Of a stretch of 64,000 nt of DNA, positions 1-9,397 are shown one piece after another. The DNA lies in contig CAKRQU010000001.1 of assembly GCA_934394585.1 (NCBI GenBank), positions 66,369-130,368 of the forward strand. Direction: 5' to 3'. A program made the translations under genes and the position numbers. How positions within the stretch are numbered: position 1 is the first letter of the stretch; every line of letters starts with the position of its first letter. This DNA is from an uncultured Eubacteriales bacterium (GTDB lineage Bacteria; Bacillota; Clostridia; Oscillospirales; CAG-272). The notes under the pieces are model-generated. The model worked only from the letters and a program-made list of their open reading frames with translations. It was not told where the DNA came from and did not search any database.

Positions 1-2
1 AA

Positions 3-206
3 AACGGCGCGGCTCTCGGCGTGCCGAATGCTCCCGAAAAAATATTCGGCTGGTGCGGCGCGGCAGGCTCTCATGTTATCATAGATATGGAAAACAGGCT
101 GAGCCTTGTTTACACGGAGCATATGTTCAACAGTCAGGAAGCGGAATTTCTCCGCCTGATGCGCGAAGGGCTTTACGCCGACGAAAACAAAGGATTGCTT
201 TTCTGA
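3..206 (+). CDS. Serine hydrolase, beta-lactamase class C-like, 3' end only
   Basis: The reading frame is open from the first bases of the window, so only the last 67 residues are visible. They contain the pattern FGWCGAAGSHVIIDMENRL followed by a short helix. This resembles the C-terminal beta-strand and helix of class C beta-lactamase/esterase (PF00144) proteins, where a GGAAGT-like turn precedes a strand ending in an aromatic or Asp-rich turn. The catalytic SxxK and YxN motifs would lie upstream and cannot be checked. The gene converges on the antiporter across repeat copy A. The family assignment is moderate because only the tail is seen. Confidence 0.55.
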   Translation, partial: NGAALGVPNAPEKIFGWCGAAGSHVIIDMENRLSLVYTEHMFNSQEAEFLRLMREGLYADENKGLLF

Positions 207-1090
207 AAAAATACAGCTGTCGGTTTTTGAAAAACCGGCGGCTTCTTTTTTCTTTGCGCAAAGAAAAAGAAGCGGGCGACTGCGGTCGCCCGTGGAAGAG
301 TTACTCTTTGTCCAAAGAGAACGAAGGTCGCGCTTTTCACTGACGAAAAGCGCGGGAAATTACTTTTCCTCACGCAGGAAACGGGGGGCGTACTTTTGCG
401 TGACCAAAAGTACCAAAAGTCAAAAAGAGGAAAGAATTCCTCTTTTAAACACCTTCTGTCGCCTCGCGGCGACCAGTGCGAACATACTGCCCCGACAGTC
501 CAGCCATATATTAAACCGGAAGTATGTTTCAGACCCCCGCTTAACACGGACTTTAGTCTGTTCAGACTTTAGCTTTAGCCGCTCCGACTCGATGTCCATC
601 AAGCCATGCTCGATTTGGTGGAGTTTTGGCTAAGATTGGGGTGTAGCTTCGGCTTCGGCGTGGCACCACCCACCCCGTCGAATCTGCTCGCTTTTTGCGG
701 CATACTATGTTTGCACGCGCGGTATGGCTGATGATATGATGAGAGATAGACTAAAACTTTTTTGATTTGCTATATATAGCACATACTTGCCGCGCATTGC
801 TTCTCGCGGCTAACTCGACGGGGTGCGGGGTAGTTTGCAAAGGAGGGCGAGGAGCCTTCCTTTGATGACTTTTGCCGCGCTTTTGGTCACTCAAAAGCGC
901 GACCATCGTTTCCATCGTGAGGGAAAGTATCTTTTTCCCACGCTTTTTGTCAGTAAAAAGCGTGATCATGCCTCGAGCGACCGCAGTCGCCCCCCTCTTG
1001 GCAAAGAGTAACTTCTTTTTGGTACTTTTTTGCAAAAAGTACACCCCTGCCCGTCCCCGCAGGGACAAAATAAAAACCGCAATTGAAAAT
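207..1090. repeat. Palindrome-chain repeat, copy A
   Basis: This non-coding stretch lies between two convergent genes. Read on the plus strand it holds: hairpin GGGCGAC-TGCG-GTCGCCC (274-291); hairpin CGCGCTTTTC-ACTGAC-GAAAAGCGCG (329-354); hairpin GTACTTTTG-CGTGAC-CAAAAGTAC (390-413); a segment of about 180 bp starting with the complement of AGAAGGTGTTTAAAAGAGG; and a core whose ends CACCCCGTCGA (671-681) and TCGACGGGGTG (815-825) form an 11-bp stem. More GCGC/ACGC-type hairpins follow. The same modules recur in copies B-E, and C has the same orientation. Open frames here are by-products of the repeat. Confidence 0.9.
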
Positions 1091-1126
1091 AAAGAAGTCC
1101 CCGTACTCATGTACGGGGACTTCTTT
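1091..1126. terminator. Bidirectional intrinsic terminator
   Basis: The arms AAAGAAGTCCCCGTAC and GTACGGGGACTTCTTT form a perfect 16-bp stem with loop TCAT. It lies just after the stop of the antiporter gene (minus strand), with A/T-rich flanks on both sides. It can serve the antiporter gene and insulate the repeat. Confidence 0.8.
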
Positions 1127-1135
1127 ATTCTTACA

Positions 1136-2500
1136 CTATTCTTTTTTGCCGGTGCTCACTACAGGGAGCTCCTCTGTTTCATCGGATGCGGGCAGGCTTT
1201 CCTTTGTGTCGGCGGTTTCTGCCGCATTTTCGGATTTTTCAGCCGCCGCGCCGATACTGCGCTTTTCTTCGCCGCGGAGAGTGCATGTTTTAAAAATGGC
1301 AAGCTTTGCGCAACCGGGACCGATAAGCTCATAAAGCACGGAGGACGAAAGAACTATCGTCATCAGCAGACTGCCGATATCGTCGGGCAGGATTCTTTTT
1401 CCGAGATAAGCCAGACCGATAGCCACGCCCGCCTGCGGTATGAGCGCAAGACCGAGATAATTACGTATGTGCTTTTCTTCTTTTGTGGCAAGACAGCCGA
1501 GATATGCGCCTGCGTATTTGCCGACGATTCTGATGATAAAATATACTATGCCGACTATGCCGAATGTTCCGAGCGCACCTATATCGAGGTTTGTTCCCGA
1601 AATAACAAAGAATATGGACATTATCGGCGGAGTAAATCTGTTTATCTGCTTGTAAAGCTCTTTGTCCAGAGTGACATTCATATATACTGCGCCGAATACC
1701 ATGCAGGAGAGAAGCGGAGATATATCGAAAATGGAGCAGAGTCCGGAAAGCCCGAGAAGCATTGCCACGGCGAGGATAAGACGATTGTCATCGCTTCTGT
1801 GCGAAAGCAGCTTTGCGAGGATGAAACCGAAAATCGCGCCGAGGACTATCGCGCCTATATTATAAACGAGCGGAAGAATAACGCCTGCGGCGGAAACCGT
1901 GCCCACCGTCATGGCATTGATTACAGCTGCTGCCGCGCTGAATACGAGCAGACATACGACATCGTCGAGCGCGACCACCTGCAATAGTATACTGACAAAT
2001 TTGCCGCGTGCATGATACTGGTTTATCGTCATCATCGTGCTGGCGGGCGCGGTAGCCGTAGCTATGGCGCCGAGCAGGAGCGAGAGGCTGAGATCGAGTT
2101 TGCACCCGAAATACATGGCGAGGAAAACGAAAAGTCCCGCGAGAAGTGCTTCCAGCACTGTTATCAGTATTACGCCCACGCCTGTTTCACGCAGGGTATC
2201 TTTTTTGAAAAATCTGCCCACGCCGAAAGCGATAAAAGCGAGCGCTATATCGCTGAAAAAGTTCATGCCGTTTATTATCCGCATGGGAATGAGATTCAAA
2301 AGATACGGACCGATGATTATTCCGGCTATTATGTATCCGCTGACATTCGGCAGGCGGAGCAATTTTGTTATGCGGGTCATGAGAAAGCCCGCGAGCAGAA
2401 TTATCGAGAGAGAAAGAAGGATGGCTGTGCCATCCGGAAGTTTTTCGAGAATGCAATCAAACATGGTTTTCGGAACGGACCTTTCTATAATCAAAAACAT
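1136..2500 (-). CDS. Cation/proton antiporter, CPA2 (KefB/NapA-like) family
   Basis: This is an integral membrane exchanger of Na+ or K+ for protons. The 454-residue protein has about 12 hydrophobic segments. It contains the family pattern LPNVSGYIIAGIIIGPYLL near residue 50 and an ATATAPAS/VVALDDV region near residues 150-180, where the paired acidic residues of CPA2 transporters sit. The C-terminal tail (residues about 400-454) is hydrophilic, acidic and low in complexity. It lacks a TrkA-N (RCK) domain, unlike KefB/KefC. The start is uncertain: the ATG at 2498-2500 has no clear ribosome binding site, and an internal ATG at 2462-2464 is an alternative. It is divergent from the LysR gene, which could control it. 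Confidence 0.88.
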   Translation of the reverse strand: MFLIIERSVPKTMFDCILEKLPDGTAILLSLSIILLAGFLMTRITKLLRLPNVSGYIIAGIIIGPYLLNLIPMRIINGMNFFSDIALAFIAFGVGRFFKKDTLRETGVGVILITVLEALLAGLFVFLAMYFGCKLDLSLSLLLGAIATATAPASTMMTINQYHARGKFVSILLQVVALDDVVCLLVFSAAAAVINAMTVGTVSAAGVILPLVYNIGAIVLGAIFGFILAKLLSHRSDDNRLILAVAMLLGLSGLCSIFDISPLLSCMVFGAVYMNVTLDKELYKQINRFTPPIMSIFFVISGTNLDIGALGTFGIVGIVYFIIRIVGKYAGAYLGCLATKEEKHIRNYLGLALIPQAGVAIGLAYLGKRILPDDIGSLLMTIVLSSSVLYELIGPGCAKLAIFKTCTLRGEEKRSIGAAAEKSENAAETADTKESLPASDETEELPVVSTGKKE

Positions 2501-2548
2501 ACCGACAAAGCGGTATGAATCTAAATTTTTTATTATGTGTCATTACAC

Positions 2549-2577
2549 TTGACTTTATGATGATATTATGATACAAT
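2549..2577 (+). promoter_or_regulatory. Sigma-A promoter of the LysR gene
   Basis: TTGACT (2549-2554) and TACAAT (2572-2577) are separated by 17 bp. They lie about 70 bp before the LysR start, in the divergent region shared with the antiporter gene. Confidence 0.6.
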
Positions 2578-2645
2578 ACTTTTTACATAAATGCAAATTA
2601 TTTATTTTTGACTGTCTATAAATATTTGTTATGAAAGGGAAAAAT

Positions 2646-3545
2646 ATGCTGGATATCAAACTCGAAACACTCCTCATGGTAAATGAAAAAAAGAGCTTTA
2701 CAAAAGCGGCGGAGGAGCTTTCGCTCACTCAGCCGGCGGTCAGCCATCATATAGCCATGCTGGAGGACGATCTGAAAATAAAGATTTTTCACAGGAGCAG
2801 AGGCGAGATAAAACTTACGCCAGAGGGCGAAATCGCCGTGAAATATGCCAAGCGCATAAAGGCTCTCTATGCCAAAATGCAGCAGGAAATAGCCGACGAG
2901 GAAAAGCACAAAACCAAAATAAAGGTGGGCATAACACATACGTCGGAAAGCAATATAATAGCGGAGGTTCTGGCAAAATACAGCAATCAGACTAACGGCA
3001 TCAGCATAACGATTATTACTGATTCAATAAATAATCTTTATGATATGCTGCTCAATTACGAGCTGGATGTGGCTATAGTGGAGGGAAATATAAACGATCC
3101 GAATATAAATGCCCGCCTGCTCGATACGGACTATCTGGTATGCGTAATGTCCAATAATAATCCGCTGGCAAAAAAGACCAGCGTGACGCTCGCCGACATA
3201 AAGAAAGAAAAAATGATACTGCGCCTGCCCAATTCCGGTACGCGAAATCTTTTTGTTTCGCATCTCGAAAGCATCGGCATGGGCATAGAGGATTTCAATA
3301 TAGTGCTCGAGGTGGACAATATAGCCACGATAAAGGATCTCGTCCGCAAGGATCTCGGCGTTTCCATCCTCGCGCACAGCGCCTGCATGGACGAGCTGAA
3401 AAAAGGAAAAATAACTGCGCTTCCCATAGAAAATCTCAGCATGGTACGCGGAATAAATCTGCTTTATCATAAAGATTTCGGGCATGATGACGTCATCCGC
3501 GCCATAACGGAGCTTTATAATGATACTGCGAGAATATACAGATAA
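2646..3545 (+). CDS. LysR-family transcriptional regulator
   Basis: This is a DNA-binding regulator of about 299 residues, the usual LysR length. The N-terminal winged helix-turn-helix (residues 1-60) shows the typical pattern KSFTKAAEELSLTQPAVSHH followed by the wing. Residues about 90-290 form the periplasmic-binding-protein-like effector domain. I chose the ATG at 2646 because AAAGGG lies about 8 nt before it; an in-frame ATG at 2631 overlaps that ribosome binding site. LysR proteins often control the divergent neighbour, here the antiporter, but no operator could be assigned. The effector is unknown. Confidence 0.9.
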   Translation: MLDIKLETLLMVNEKKSFTKAAEELSLTQPAVSHHIAMLEDDLKIKIFHRSRGEIKLTPEGEIAVKYAKRIKALYAKMQQEIADEEKHKTKIKVGITHTSESNIIAEVLAKYSNQTNGISITIITDSINNLYDMLLNYELDVAIVEGNINDPNINARLLDTDYLVCVMSNNNPLAKKTSVTLADIKKEKMILRLPNSGTRNLFVSHLESIGMGIEDFNIVLEVDNIATIKDLVRKDLGVSILAHSACMDELKKGKITALPIENLSMVRGINLLYHKDFGHDDVIRAITELYNDTARIYR

Positions 3546-3558
3546 AATCGCGCGGGAC

Positions 3559-3587
3559 TTGATTTATTGCGGAGTTTGTGATAGAAT
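3559..3587 (+). promoter_or_regulatory. Probable promoter of the mtnN-pepT-trkAH operon
   Basis: TTGATT (3559-3564), a 17-bp spacer and TAGAAT (3582-3587) lie about 70 bp upstream of mtnN. The match to consensus is imperfect but the spacing is right. Confidence 0.45.
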
Positions 3588-3654
3588 ACATTGTTGTAAA
3601 GAAAGCGTGATTTCCGGCGCGGCAAAACGCGCATGATTAATCGGAGGAAAACGA

Positions 3655-4356
3655 ATGACGGGCATAATAGGCGCTATGAAAGTAGAAACAACCGAGCTTA
3701 TTTCGGCTATGACGGAAACGAAAAGCGAAAAAATCGCGGGCATGGAATTTGTGCGCGGCAAGCTGGACGGAAACGATACCGTGGTCGCCACGTGCGGTCC
3801 CGGAAAAGTTTTTGCCGCAGTCTGCGCCGAGGCGATGATACTGCGGTATTCTCCCGATATAATAATAAACAGCGGCGTGGCGGGTGCGCTTTCCGAAAAA
3901 CTGCATATAGGCGATGTCGCTATAGCGGACAAAGTATGCCAATATGATATGGATACATCCGGCTGCGGCGACCCCGTGGGCATGGTATCGGTGGTGAATA
4001 TGGTATATTTCCCGTGCGATGCCGGCGCTGTGGCTGCGGCGGAAAAAGCCGTGCGCGAAATGGGCGTGAATTATGATGTGGGCACTATAGCCACAGGCGA
4101 CCGTTTCATTGCAAATACCGAAGAAAAGAGAAAAATAAATGCGCTTTTTCCCTCGGTTTCATGCGAAATGGAGGGCGGCGCCATAGGGCATACCTGCTAT
4201 ATAAACGGCATACCTTTTTTTGTACTGCGCGTGATGTCGGATGAAGCCGATGGCGGCGCCACGGTAAATTATGCCGAATTTGTGACGGACGCCGCGGCAA
4301 AATCCGTCGGCATAATACGCGCCATAATAAACGAACTGAAGAAAAATGAGGCATGA
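3655..4356 (+). CDS. mtnN: 5'-methylthioadenosine/S-adenosylhomocysteine nucleosidase
   Basis: This enzyme hydrolyses MTA and SAH to adenine plus the thioribose or homocysteine sugar, feeding the activated methyl cycle and methionine salvage. The 233-residue length is normal for the family. The N-terminus GIIGAMKVE carries the catalytic Glu region. FIANTEEKRKI and SCEMEGGAIGHTCY (about residues 150-185) hold the substrate-binding Glu, and RVMSDEADGG holds the catalytic Asp. A strong site (CGGAGG) precedes the ATG. The stop overlaps the pepT start in an ATGA, so the two are likely translationally coupled. Confidence 0.93.
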   Translation: MTGIIGAMKVETTELISAMTETKSEKIAGMEFVRGKLDGNDTVVATCGPGKVFAAVCAEAMILRYSPDIIINSGVAGALSEKLHIGDVAIADKVCQYDMDTSGCGDPVGMVSVVNMVYFPCDAGAVAAAEKAVREMGVNYDVGTIATGDRFIANTEEKRKINALFPSVSCEMEGGAIGHTCYINGIPFFVLRVMSDEADGGATVNYAEFVTDAAAKSVGIIRAIINELKKNEA

Positions 4357-5576
4357 ATATGAGAGCTTACGAAAGATTTTTGAAATATGTTGCTTTCCCG
4401 ACGATGTCCGATCCGGAAAGCGAAAGCACCCCTTCCACAAAAAAGCAGCTTGCTCTGGCGGAAAATATGGCAGATGAGCTGCGCGAAATGGGTCTTAGCA
4501 ATGTTCGGATAAGCGAATACGGATATGTTTACGCCACGCTCCCCGCAAATTGCGAAAAGAATGTGCCCGTGATAGGCTTCATTTCGCATCTCGATACATC
4601 AAGTGAGGCGGCTGACGAGCCTATCAGAGCGAAAATAGTGAAATATGCGGGCGGAGATATCCTTCTCAATGAAGAAAAGGGAATATATATGCGCGTTTCG
4701 GATTATCCGTATCTTGCGGATTATGCCGGAGATGAGCTTATCGTGACGGACGGCACGACGCTCCTCGGCGCGGATGACAAGGCGGGCGTAGCCGAAATAA
4801 TGACGGCGCTGGAAAAGCTTATTCGCGAAAATATCCCCCACGGAGAGATAAAAATAGCCTTTACGCCCGATGAGGAAATCGGCAGAGGCGCAAATCATTT
4901 CGACGTGAAGCTTTTTGCCGCGGATTATGCATATACTGTGGACGGCGGCGCACTCGGCGAGCTGGAATATGAAAATTTCAATGCGGCGGGCGCGAAAGTT
5001 ACGATAAACGGCGTTTCCATTCATCCCGGAAGCGCAAAGGGCAGAATGAAAAATGCCATACTCATAGCGGGCGAATATAATTCTTTGCTTCCCGAAAATG
5101 AAATTCCCGCGAAAACAGAGGGCTATGAGGGATTTTTCCATCTTTATAATATAAAAGGCGAGGCGGAAAAAACCGAAATGAAATATATCATCCGCGACCA
5201 CGACAGCGACAGCTTTGCAAAACGCAAAGAGCTGATGGCGGCGGCGGGCGAAACGATAAACCGAATTTACGGCGCAGGCACGGCGGAAGTGGTGATAACC
5301 GACTCCTACCGCAATATGCGGGAGATGATAGAGCCGCGCATGTATATAGTGGACCGCGCAAAAAAAGCCATGGCTGACTGCGGCGTGACGGCGAAAGTGG
5401 TGCCGATACGCGGCGGCACGGATGGTGCAAGGCTTTCTTTCATGGGGTTGCCCTGCCCGAATATCTGCACGGGCGGAGAAAATTTCCATTCCAGATTTGA
5501 ATTTGTATCGGTTTCCGCCATGGATAAAATTTCCGATATTATAGCAAAGATAGCGGGAAATCTTATAAACGACTGA
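4353..5576 (+). CDS. pepT: Peptidase T (tripeptide aminopeptidase, M20B)
   Basis: This is a cytoplasmic dinuclear zinc aminopeptidase that removes the N-terminal residue of tripeptides. The 407 residues match the family length. Visible metal and catalytic motifs are GFISHLDTSSEA (His ligand, near residue 77), LLGADDKAGVAEI (bridging Asp), FTPDEEIGRGANHFD (catalytic Glu/Glu), TVDGGALGELEYENF and, near the C-terminus, RGGTDGARLSFMGLP plus GGENFHSRFEF (final His ligand). The ATG overlaps the mtnN stop by 4 nt. Only about 11 nt separate its stop from trkA, so it belongs to the same operon. Confidence 0.95.
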   Translation: MNMRAYERFLKYVAFPTMSDPESESTPSTKKQLALAENMADELREMGLSNVRISEYGYVYATLPANCEKNVPVIGFISHLDTSSEAADEPIRAKIVKYAGGDILLNEEKGIYMRVSDYPYLADYAGDELIVTDGTTLLGADDKAGVAEIMTALEKLIRENIPHGEIKIAFTPDEEIGRGANHFDVKLFAADYAYTVDGGALGELEYENFNAAGAKVTINGVSIHPGSAKGRMKNAILIAGEYNSLLPENEIPAKTEGYEGFFHLYNIKGEAEKTEMKYIIRDHDSDSFAKRKELMAAAGETINRIYGAGTAEVVITDSYRNMREMIEPRMYIVDRAKKAMADCGVTAKVVPIRGGTDGARLSFMGLPCPNICTGGENFHSRFEFVSVSAMDKISDIIAKIAGNLIND

Positions 5577-5587
5577 GAGGCGTGAAT

Positions 5588-6949
5588 ATGAATATAGTTA
5601 TCATAGGCGCGGGAAAAGTAGGGGCTTCTATATGCGAGCAGCTTGCACGAGAGGGGCATGATGTGACGCTGGTGGATAAAAATTCCGATATACTCGGAAA
5701 TAGCTCCACCATGCTCGATATAATGTGCATAGAGGGCGATGGGGCGATGCGTTCCACGCTTACCGAGGCGAATGCGGGAAACGCCGATCTCGTGATATCC
5801 TGCACGGGAAGCGACGAAACGAATATGCTCGCCTGCCTGATGGCAAAAAAGCTCGGCGCCAGAAGAACCGCGGCGCGTGTGCGCAATCCCGAATATTACA
5901 AACAGATAGATTTTATAAAATACGATCTCGGCATAGATGTGGCTATAAATCCCGAGCTTATCACGGCGGAAGAAATATGCCGCATATTCATTTTCCCCGC
6001 GGCACTGAAAATAGAAGTTTTTGCCCGCGGCAGAGCGGAGCTGGTGGAATTCAAAATAGACAGCGGCAGTCCACTCGACGGTATAACCCTGTCGGAGCTT
6101 TCGCACAGCTTCAAAGTGAAGTTGCTCGTCTGCGCCGTTTTGCGCGAAGACAGGGTATTTATACCGAAAGGCGATTTCCGCCTGCTCGCAGGGGACAGGA
6201 TACATGTTTCCGCTTCGCATAAGGATATAGAGGGCTTTTTGCGCGCCATCGGCGGCTACAGAGAAAAGGTTAAAACCTCTATGATAGTCGGCGGCGGCAG
6301 GATAGGTTATTATCTCGCGGGACTGCTCATCGCGGCGGGAATACATGTGAAAATAATAGAACGCGACGAGAGCTTTTGCAATACGCTCGCGGCGGCTCTG
6401 CCCGAGGCGGCTGTGATAAACGGCGACGGCACGGATCAGAAATTGCTTTTCGAAGAGGGAATAGAGCATGCGGATTCCTTTGCGGCGCTGACGGGAATAG
6501 ACGAAGAAAATATGATAATCTCGCTTTTTGCGCAGTCAAGCGGCGTGGATAAAATAGTTTCAAAGGTAAATCGCGATTCGTATATAGATATGGCTTCCAG
6601 AATGGGTATAGATTCCATAGTTTCGCCCAAGGATGTTACCTCCAGCCGCATGGTAAGCTATGCGCGCGCCATGCAGAATACCGAGGGAAGCAATGTGGAA
6701 AATATGTATAAAATACTCGGCGGAAGCGTAGAGGCACTGGAATTTATCGTGCGCGACGAAGATGCTTTTTATGTGGGAAAACCGCTGAAAGAGCTTCGTC
6801 TGAAAGAAAATTCACTTATTTGCTGTATCGTTCGTTCAAGAAAATCCATCATACCGAACGGCGATACGGAAATACGGCTCGGTGACAGCGTTATCGTAGT
6901 CACCACCGATGGCAGATTCAATGATCTGAAGGATGCATTTGTTATATGA
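5588..6949 (+). CDS. trkA: Trk potassium uptake regulatory subunit TrkA
   Basis: This peripheral cytoplasmic subunit gates the TrkH potassium channel in response to nucleotides. It has two tandem RCK units. The first Rossmann motif is IVIIGAGKVGASICEQL at the N-terminus, and the second is SMIVGGGRIGYYLAGLL near residue 230. Each is followed by an RCK_C domain (residues about 140-215 and 370-450). The protein is about 453 residues, standard for TrkA. I prefer the ATG at 5588, with AGAGG 7 nt upstream, over a GTG two codons earlier. The stop overlaps the trkH start (ATGA). Confidence 0.94.
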   Translation: MNIVIIGAGKVGASICEQLAREGHDVTLVDKNSDILGNSSTMLDIMCIEGDGAMRSTLTEANAGNADLVISCTGSDETNMLACLMAKKLGARRTAARVRNPEYYKQIDFIKYDLGIDVAINPELITAEEICRIFIFPAALKIEVFARGRAELVEFKIDSGSPLDGITLSELSHSFKVKLLVCAVLREDRVFIPKGDFRLLAGDRIHVSASHKDIEGFLRAIGGYREKVKTSMIVGGGRIGYYLAGLLIAAGIHVKIIERDESFCNTLAAALPEAAVINGDGTDQKLLFEEGIEHADSFAALTGIDEENMIISLFAQSSGVDKIVSKVNRDSYIDMASRMGIDSIVSPKDVTSSRMVSYARAMQNTEGSNVENMYKILGGSVEALEFIVRDEDAFYVGKPLKELRLKENSLICCIVRSRKSIIPNGDTEIRLGDSVIVVTTDGRFNDLKDAFVI

Positions 6950-8397
6950 ATTACCGTTCTGTTTACAACATGGTATGCAAAATGCTGCTGGTGGAAGCGG
7001 CGCTGATGCTTATTCCCGCGGGTGTTTCGCTTGCTTATGCGGAAATGCGCAGCTTTTATTGCTTTCTCATAGCCGCGGCGGTGATAACCGTCCTCAGCCT
7101 GCCCGCGCTTTTTATGAAAAAGAAAAACGACGGGCGCTCGCTTTATGCAAAAGAAGGACTCGTCACGGTGACGCTGGCGTGGGTGCTCTGGTCGATGCTC
7201 GGCGCTTTGCCTTTTGTTTTCGAGGGATGCATACCGAATTATATAAATGCTCTTTTTGAAACGGTTTCCGGTTTTACCACTACGGGAGCCACAATACTTA
7301 CCGATGTGGAGGCTTTGCCTCACGGAATGCTTTTCTGGCGCAGCTTTACTCACTGGATAGGCGGAATGGGTGTGCTCGTCTTTGTAATGACGATAATCCC
7401 GCTTTCCGACGATCATTCCATGCTGCTGATGCGCGCCGAAATGCCCGGACCCACCGTAGGCAAGCTCGTGCCGAAAGGCAAAACCACGGCAAAAATACTT
7501 TATCTCATCTATATCTGCATGACGCTCGTGGAAATAATATTTCTGCTTTTCGGCGGCATGAATGTTTTTGATGCTTTCATTCATGCTTTCGGCACGGCGG
7601 GCACAGGCGGTTTTTCGTCATATAATGCGAGCATCGCACATTTCGACAGCGTATATATAGAAATGGTGATAGCCGTATTTATGCTTCTTTTCGGTATAAA
7701 TTTCAATATTTATTTCTTCATTCTCATGCGCAGGATAAAAGGCGTATGGCAAAATGACGAATGGAAAGCATATCTCGCCATCATTCTCATATCCACGGGA
7801 ATAATCACCGCGGCTACGTTTTCATATTACGGGACAGTAGGAACATCGCTTCGCTATGCGTTTTTCCAGGTGGTTTCGTTTATTACCAGTACGGGATTTG
7901 CGAGCGCGGGCTTTACGGCTTGGCCTGCCGTATGCCGTGCCGTGCTTCTCATGCTGATGGTTATAGGCGCCTGCGCGGGTTCTACCGGCGGCGGACTGAA
8001 AGTTTCGCGTCTGGTGATGCTTTTCAAAGGACTGAAAAAAGAAATACATCAGATGATACATCCGAAAGCCGTTTCGCACGTGAAAGTGGACGGCACTGTA
8101 GTAGAGGACAAAGCCGTGAGAAGCGCGGCGCTGTATTTCTTTGCGCTTTTTGTGATAATAGGAATATCGGCTCTGGCTGTTTCCATAGATAATCTAAGCC
8201 TTGAAACGAATTTTTCCGCGGTGCTTTCCTGCACGGGAAATACGGGACCGGGATATGGCGCGGCGGCAAGCAATTTCGATTGCTTTTCGGGATTTTCGAA
8301 AATAATCCTGCTACTTGATATGCTTTTCGGCAGACTGGAAATTTTCCCTCTGCTCATAGCGCTGACACCGGGCGTATGGAAAAAGAAATTCTTTTAA
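6946..8397 (+). CDS. trkH: Trk potassium uptake channel subunit TrkH
   Basis: This is an integral membrane K+ translocation subunit of 483 residues with four pore-loop repeats. The selectivity-filter-like turns are visible as FETVSGFTTTGAT (near residue 105), GTAGTGGFSSYN (near 220), FITSTGFASAGF (near 315) and LSCTGNTGPGYG (near 430). The motif FWRSFTHWIGGMGV follows the first loop, as in known TrkH/KtrB proteins. The gene starts within the trkA stop codon, so the channel and its gating ring are probably made in a coupled ratio. A G+C-rich terminator follows. Confidence 0.95.
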   Translation: MNYRSVYNMVCKMLLVEAALMLIPAGVSLAYAEMRSFYCFLIAAAVITVLSLPALFMKKKNDGRSLYAKEGLVTVTLAWVLWSMLGALPFVFEGCIPNYINALFETVSGFTTTGATILTDVEALPHGMLFWRSFTHWIGGMGVLVFVMTIIPLSDDHSMLLMRAEMPGPTVGKLVPKGKTTAKILYLIYICMTLVEIIFLLFGGMNVFDAFIHAFGTAGTGGFSSYNASIAHFDSVYIEMVIAVFMLLFGINFNIYFFILMRRIKGVWQNDEWKAYLAIILISTGIITAATFSYYGTVGTSLRYAFFQVVSFITSTGFASAGFTAWPAVCRAVLLMLMVIGACAGSTGGGLKVSRLVMLFKGLKKEIHQMIHPKAVSHVKVDGTVVEDKAVRSAALYFFALFVIIGISALAVSIDNLSLETNFSAVLSCTGNTGPGYGAAASNFDCFSGFSKIILLLDMLFGRLEIFPLLIALTPGVWKKKFF

Positions 8398-8398
8398 A

Positions 8399-8436
8399 AA
8401 AAGAAGCGGGCGGCGGTTGCCGCCCGTGTTTTTTTG
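8399..8436 (+). terminator. Intrinsic terminator after trkH
   Basis: A short GC-rich stem (GGGCGGC-GGTT-GCCGCCC) is followed by GTGTTTTTTT directly after the trkH stop codon. Confidence 0.8.
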
Positions 8437-9350
8437 TCCCGACAGGGACGGGGGTACTTTTCTATGAAGAAAAGTACCAAAAAAAGCTTCCCTTGTGCAA
8501 GGGAATGAACCATTTTATTGGCTCCTTTGTGCAAGGGAATTAAGCAATGTGCAAAGCACGTTGCTTGGCTTCGCCGAGAAAGGGTCAGAGCTCCCGACGC
8601 AAGTCGGGTGAGGGATTGTTTTTTCTCCGCAGGAGAAACGGGGTCGCGCTTTTCACAAAAGCGCAGAAAAAGTTACTCTTTGTCAAGAGGTGGGCGGCGA
8701 CTGCGGTCGCCCGTGGACGAGGGTCGCGCTTTTTACTGACCAAAAGCGCGGTAAAAGTCATCAAAGGAAGGCTCCTCGCCCTCCTTTGCAAACTACCTCG
8801 CACCCCGTCGAGTCAGCCGCGGAAAGTAATGCGCGGCAAGTAAGTACTATAGATAGCAAATCGAAAATCTCAAGTGCATCTCTCCGCGCATCATCAGCTA
8901 TACCGCGCGTGCGAACAAAGTATGCCGCAAAAAGCGAGCAGATTCGACGGGGTGTGTGGTGCCACGCCAAAAGTTTAACTACGCTTCCCACTATAGGCTA
9001 AACTCCGACTACGCGAGCATGACTTGATGGACATCGAGTTGAGGCGGCTATAGCTTAAATCCGCACAGACTAAATCCCGTGTTAAGCGTGGATTTGAACC
9101 GTGCTTCCGGTTTAGTCTACGGTCGGACTGTCTGGGCAGTATGTTCGCACGAGTCGCCGCGAGGCGACAGAAGGTGTTTAAAAGAGGAATTGACACATAC
9201 GCGCAGCGTGTGTGTCGGCGTCGCCGAGACAGGAGTTGCTTTCCTCTTTTTGACTTTTGGTACTTTTCGTCAGTGAAAAGTACACCCACTTTTTTCGGTG
9301 GAGAAAGAAACTTTCACGGGCGACCGCAGTCGCCCGCTTCCTTTCTTTGC
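8437..9350. repeat. Palindrome-chain repeat, copy B
   Basis: This non-coding stretch separates convergent trkH and clpB and is inverted relative to copies A and C. It starts with hairpins of the GTACTTTTC type and a module containing GCAATGTGCAAAGCACGTTGC that returns in copy E. The core with ends CACCCCGTCGA (8801-8811) and TCGACGGGGTG (8944-8954) comes next. The segment ending in AGAAGGTGTTTAAAAGAGG follows, then a GTACTTTTC-GTCAGT-GAAAAGTAC hairpin (9260-9283) and a GGGCGAC-CGCA-GTCGCCC palindrome near 9320. No gene is supported inside it. Confidence 0.9.
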
Positions 9351-9357
9351 ATAAAGA

Positions 9358-9393
9358 AAAAAGCAGGAATGCCAAAACATTCCTGCTTTTTTC
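9358..9393. terminator. Bidirectional terminator after clpB
   Basis: GCAGGAATG (9363-9371) pairs with CATTCCTGC (9378-9386), with runs of A before and T after. It can end clpB transcription on the minus strand and any read-through from copy B. Confidence 0.8.
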
Positions 9394-9397
9394 ATTA

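Noticed and set aside
272..1110. Several open frames in repeat copies, sharing pieces such as RGSLQRRARSLPLM and KVFKRGI
   Set aside because: They recur because the DNA repeats, run on both strands, lack ribosome binding sites and contain hairpins; frames shift between copies.
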